Shown piece by piece: positions 5,098 through 5,201 of a stretch of 5,201 bases of DNA (position 1 is its first letter; each line of letters begins with the position of its first letter). The DNA comes from Candidatus Alcyoniella australis (GTDB taxonomy: Bacteria; Lernaellota; Lernaellaia; JAVCCG01; Alcyoniellaceae), in assembly GCA_030765605.1 (NCBI GenBank), contig JAVCCG010000065.1, positions 1-5,201 of the forward strand, read 5' to 3'. The notes under the pieces were generated by a model, which made no database searches, was not told where the DNA came from, and saw only the letters and a list, made by a program, of their open reading frames with translations. The position numbers and the translations under genes were made by a program.

Positions 5098-5129
5098 AAT
5101 AATGTTGAATAACATTATTGGGTAGGCGC
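5098..5129. repeat. Palindromic element, copy 2
   Basis: Arms AATAATGTT (5098-5106) and AACATTATT (5111-5119) pair perfectly around GAAT. GGG-T-A-GGCGC follows, and GGGAGGAGGG (5087-5096) precedes it. Compared with copy 1, the fifth base and its pairing partner both changed, so the stem is kept. Its 3' flank runs into the terminator stem. Confidence 0.85.
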
Positions 5130-5156
5130 TCGGCTGAAATCAGGTTGAGCTTTTTT
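5128..5156 (+). terminator. Intrinsic terminator closing the structured region
   Basis: GCTCGG (5128-5133) pairs with TTGAGC (5145-5150) using two G-U pairs. The stem continues as CTG (5134-5136) with CAG (5141-5143) after a bulged G, and is capped by AAAT. TTTTTT (5151-5156) follows immediately. This points to plus-strand transcription through the upstream structured region. Confidence 0.72.
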
Positions 5157-5174
5157 CGGATTGCCGGTCCGAAA
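5154..5174. other. Additional hairpin beyond the terminator
   Basis: TTTCGGA (5154-5160) pairs with TCCGAAA (5168-5174) around a seven-base loop. It overlaps the T-run of the preceding terminator, so the two cannot both form fully. No T-run follows. The last bases of the window (5175-5201) show no gene or promoter that I can support. Confidence 0.45.
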
Positions 5175-5201
5175 TACGTTGAGATAGTTGTCTGGTTCGC
5201 A

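Larger units (their letters stand above)
4881..5156 (+). ncRNA. Candidate structured RNA region ending in an intrinsic terminator
   Basis: No plausible gene fits here, but stem-loops are dense and end in a terminator. In order: a 10-base-pair palindrome (4881-4902); CGCGAGC (4909-4915) pairing with GCTCGCG (4941-4947) around an inner hairpin CCGACT-ATG-AGCCGG (4920-4934, one A-C mismatch); GCAGCT-TGG-AGCTGC (4948-4962); a second CGCGAGC (4972-4978) able to compete for GCTCGCG; CCCGGCT-TTG-AGCCGGG (5012-5028); GTCGT (5052-5056) with ACGAC (5063-5067); a second palindrome (5098-5119); and the terminator. The strand is assigned from the terminator's T-run. It may be a 3' UTR of the PH-like gene, a separate small RNA, or a leader of a gene beyond the window. 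It does not contain the landmarks I know for cobalamin, cyclic-di-GMP-I or TPP riboswitches, RNase P, tmRNA or SRP RNA. Confidence 0.42.

Noticed and set aside
4881-5119. Non-autonomous IS200/IS605-type or MITE element
   Set aside because: Two end palindromes fit in outline, but no target-site duplication, no typical TTAC/TCAA cleavage sites at the right places and no transposase are visible. Kept only as an alternative.

Overview
The window looks like chromosome of a GC-rich, Gram-negative bacterium. There is a lipobox-type lipoprotein, a small outer-membrane beta-barrel ending in Phe, Shine-Dalgarno-led starts and an intrinsic terminator. The protein style resembles the old Deltaproteobacteria and related lineages, but no marker gene fixes the phylum, so this is inference. 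I see no transposase, integrase, CRISPR array, rRNA or tRNA.

Layout from left to right. A 64-residue cysteine-rich lipoprotein lies on the minus strand (44-238). It diverges from a 213-residue predicted outer-membrane barrel protein on the plus strand (463-1104). The barrel gene converges on a 583-residue AMP-forming acyl-CoA synthetase on the minus strand (1186-2937), and a strong bidirectional hairpin terminator (1131-1162) lies between them. The acyl-CoA synthetase diverges, across 177 bases with a palindrome-rich promoter, from a 189-residue winged-helix-like protein with a Gln-rich tail (3115-3684). Next come a stem-loop cluster, a 77-residue orphan on the minus strand (3878-4111), and an AT-rich divergent promoter area. 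The last gene encodes a 160-residue membrane-anchored protein with a probable bacterial PH/GRAM-like domain (4380-4862). Only the acyl-CoA synthetase has a biochemical role that can be assigned firmly. The genes are mostly single units with alternating strands, so no multi-gene pathway is visible.

The part most worth a second look is the non-coding tail (4863-5201). Two copies of an AT-rich palindrome (4881-4902 and 5098-5119) have the same stem apart from one position, where both partners change together (T-A to A-T). Both are bounded by G-tracts and followed by GGCGC. Between them lies a GC-rich stretch with a degenerate, roughly 93-base duplicated unit and several stem-loops. One heptamer, GCTCGCG, can pair with either an upstream or a downstream CGCGAGC. 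The stretch ends in a good intrinsic terminator (5128-5156). I read it as a candidate structured RNA (free-standing, 3' UTR or cis-regulatory) or a small palindromic repeat element. It does not match any riboswitch or housekeeping RNA I could test by eye.
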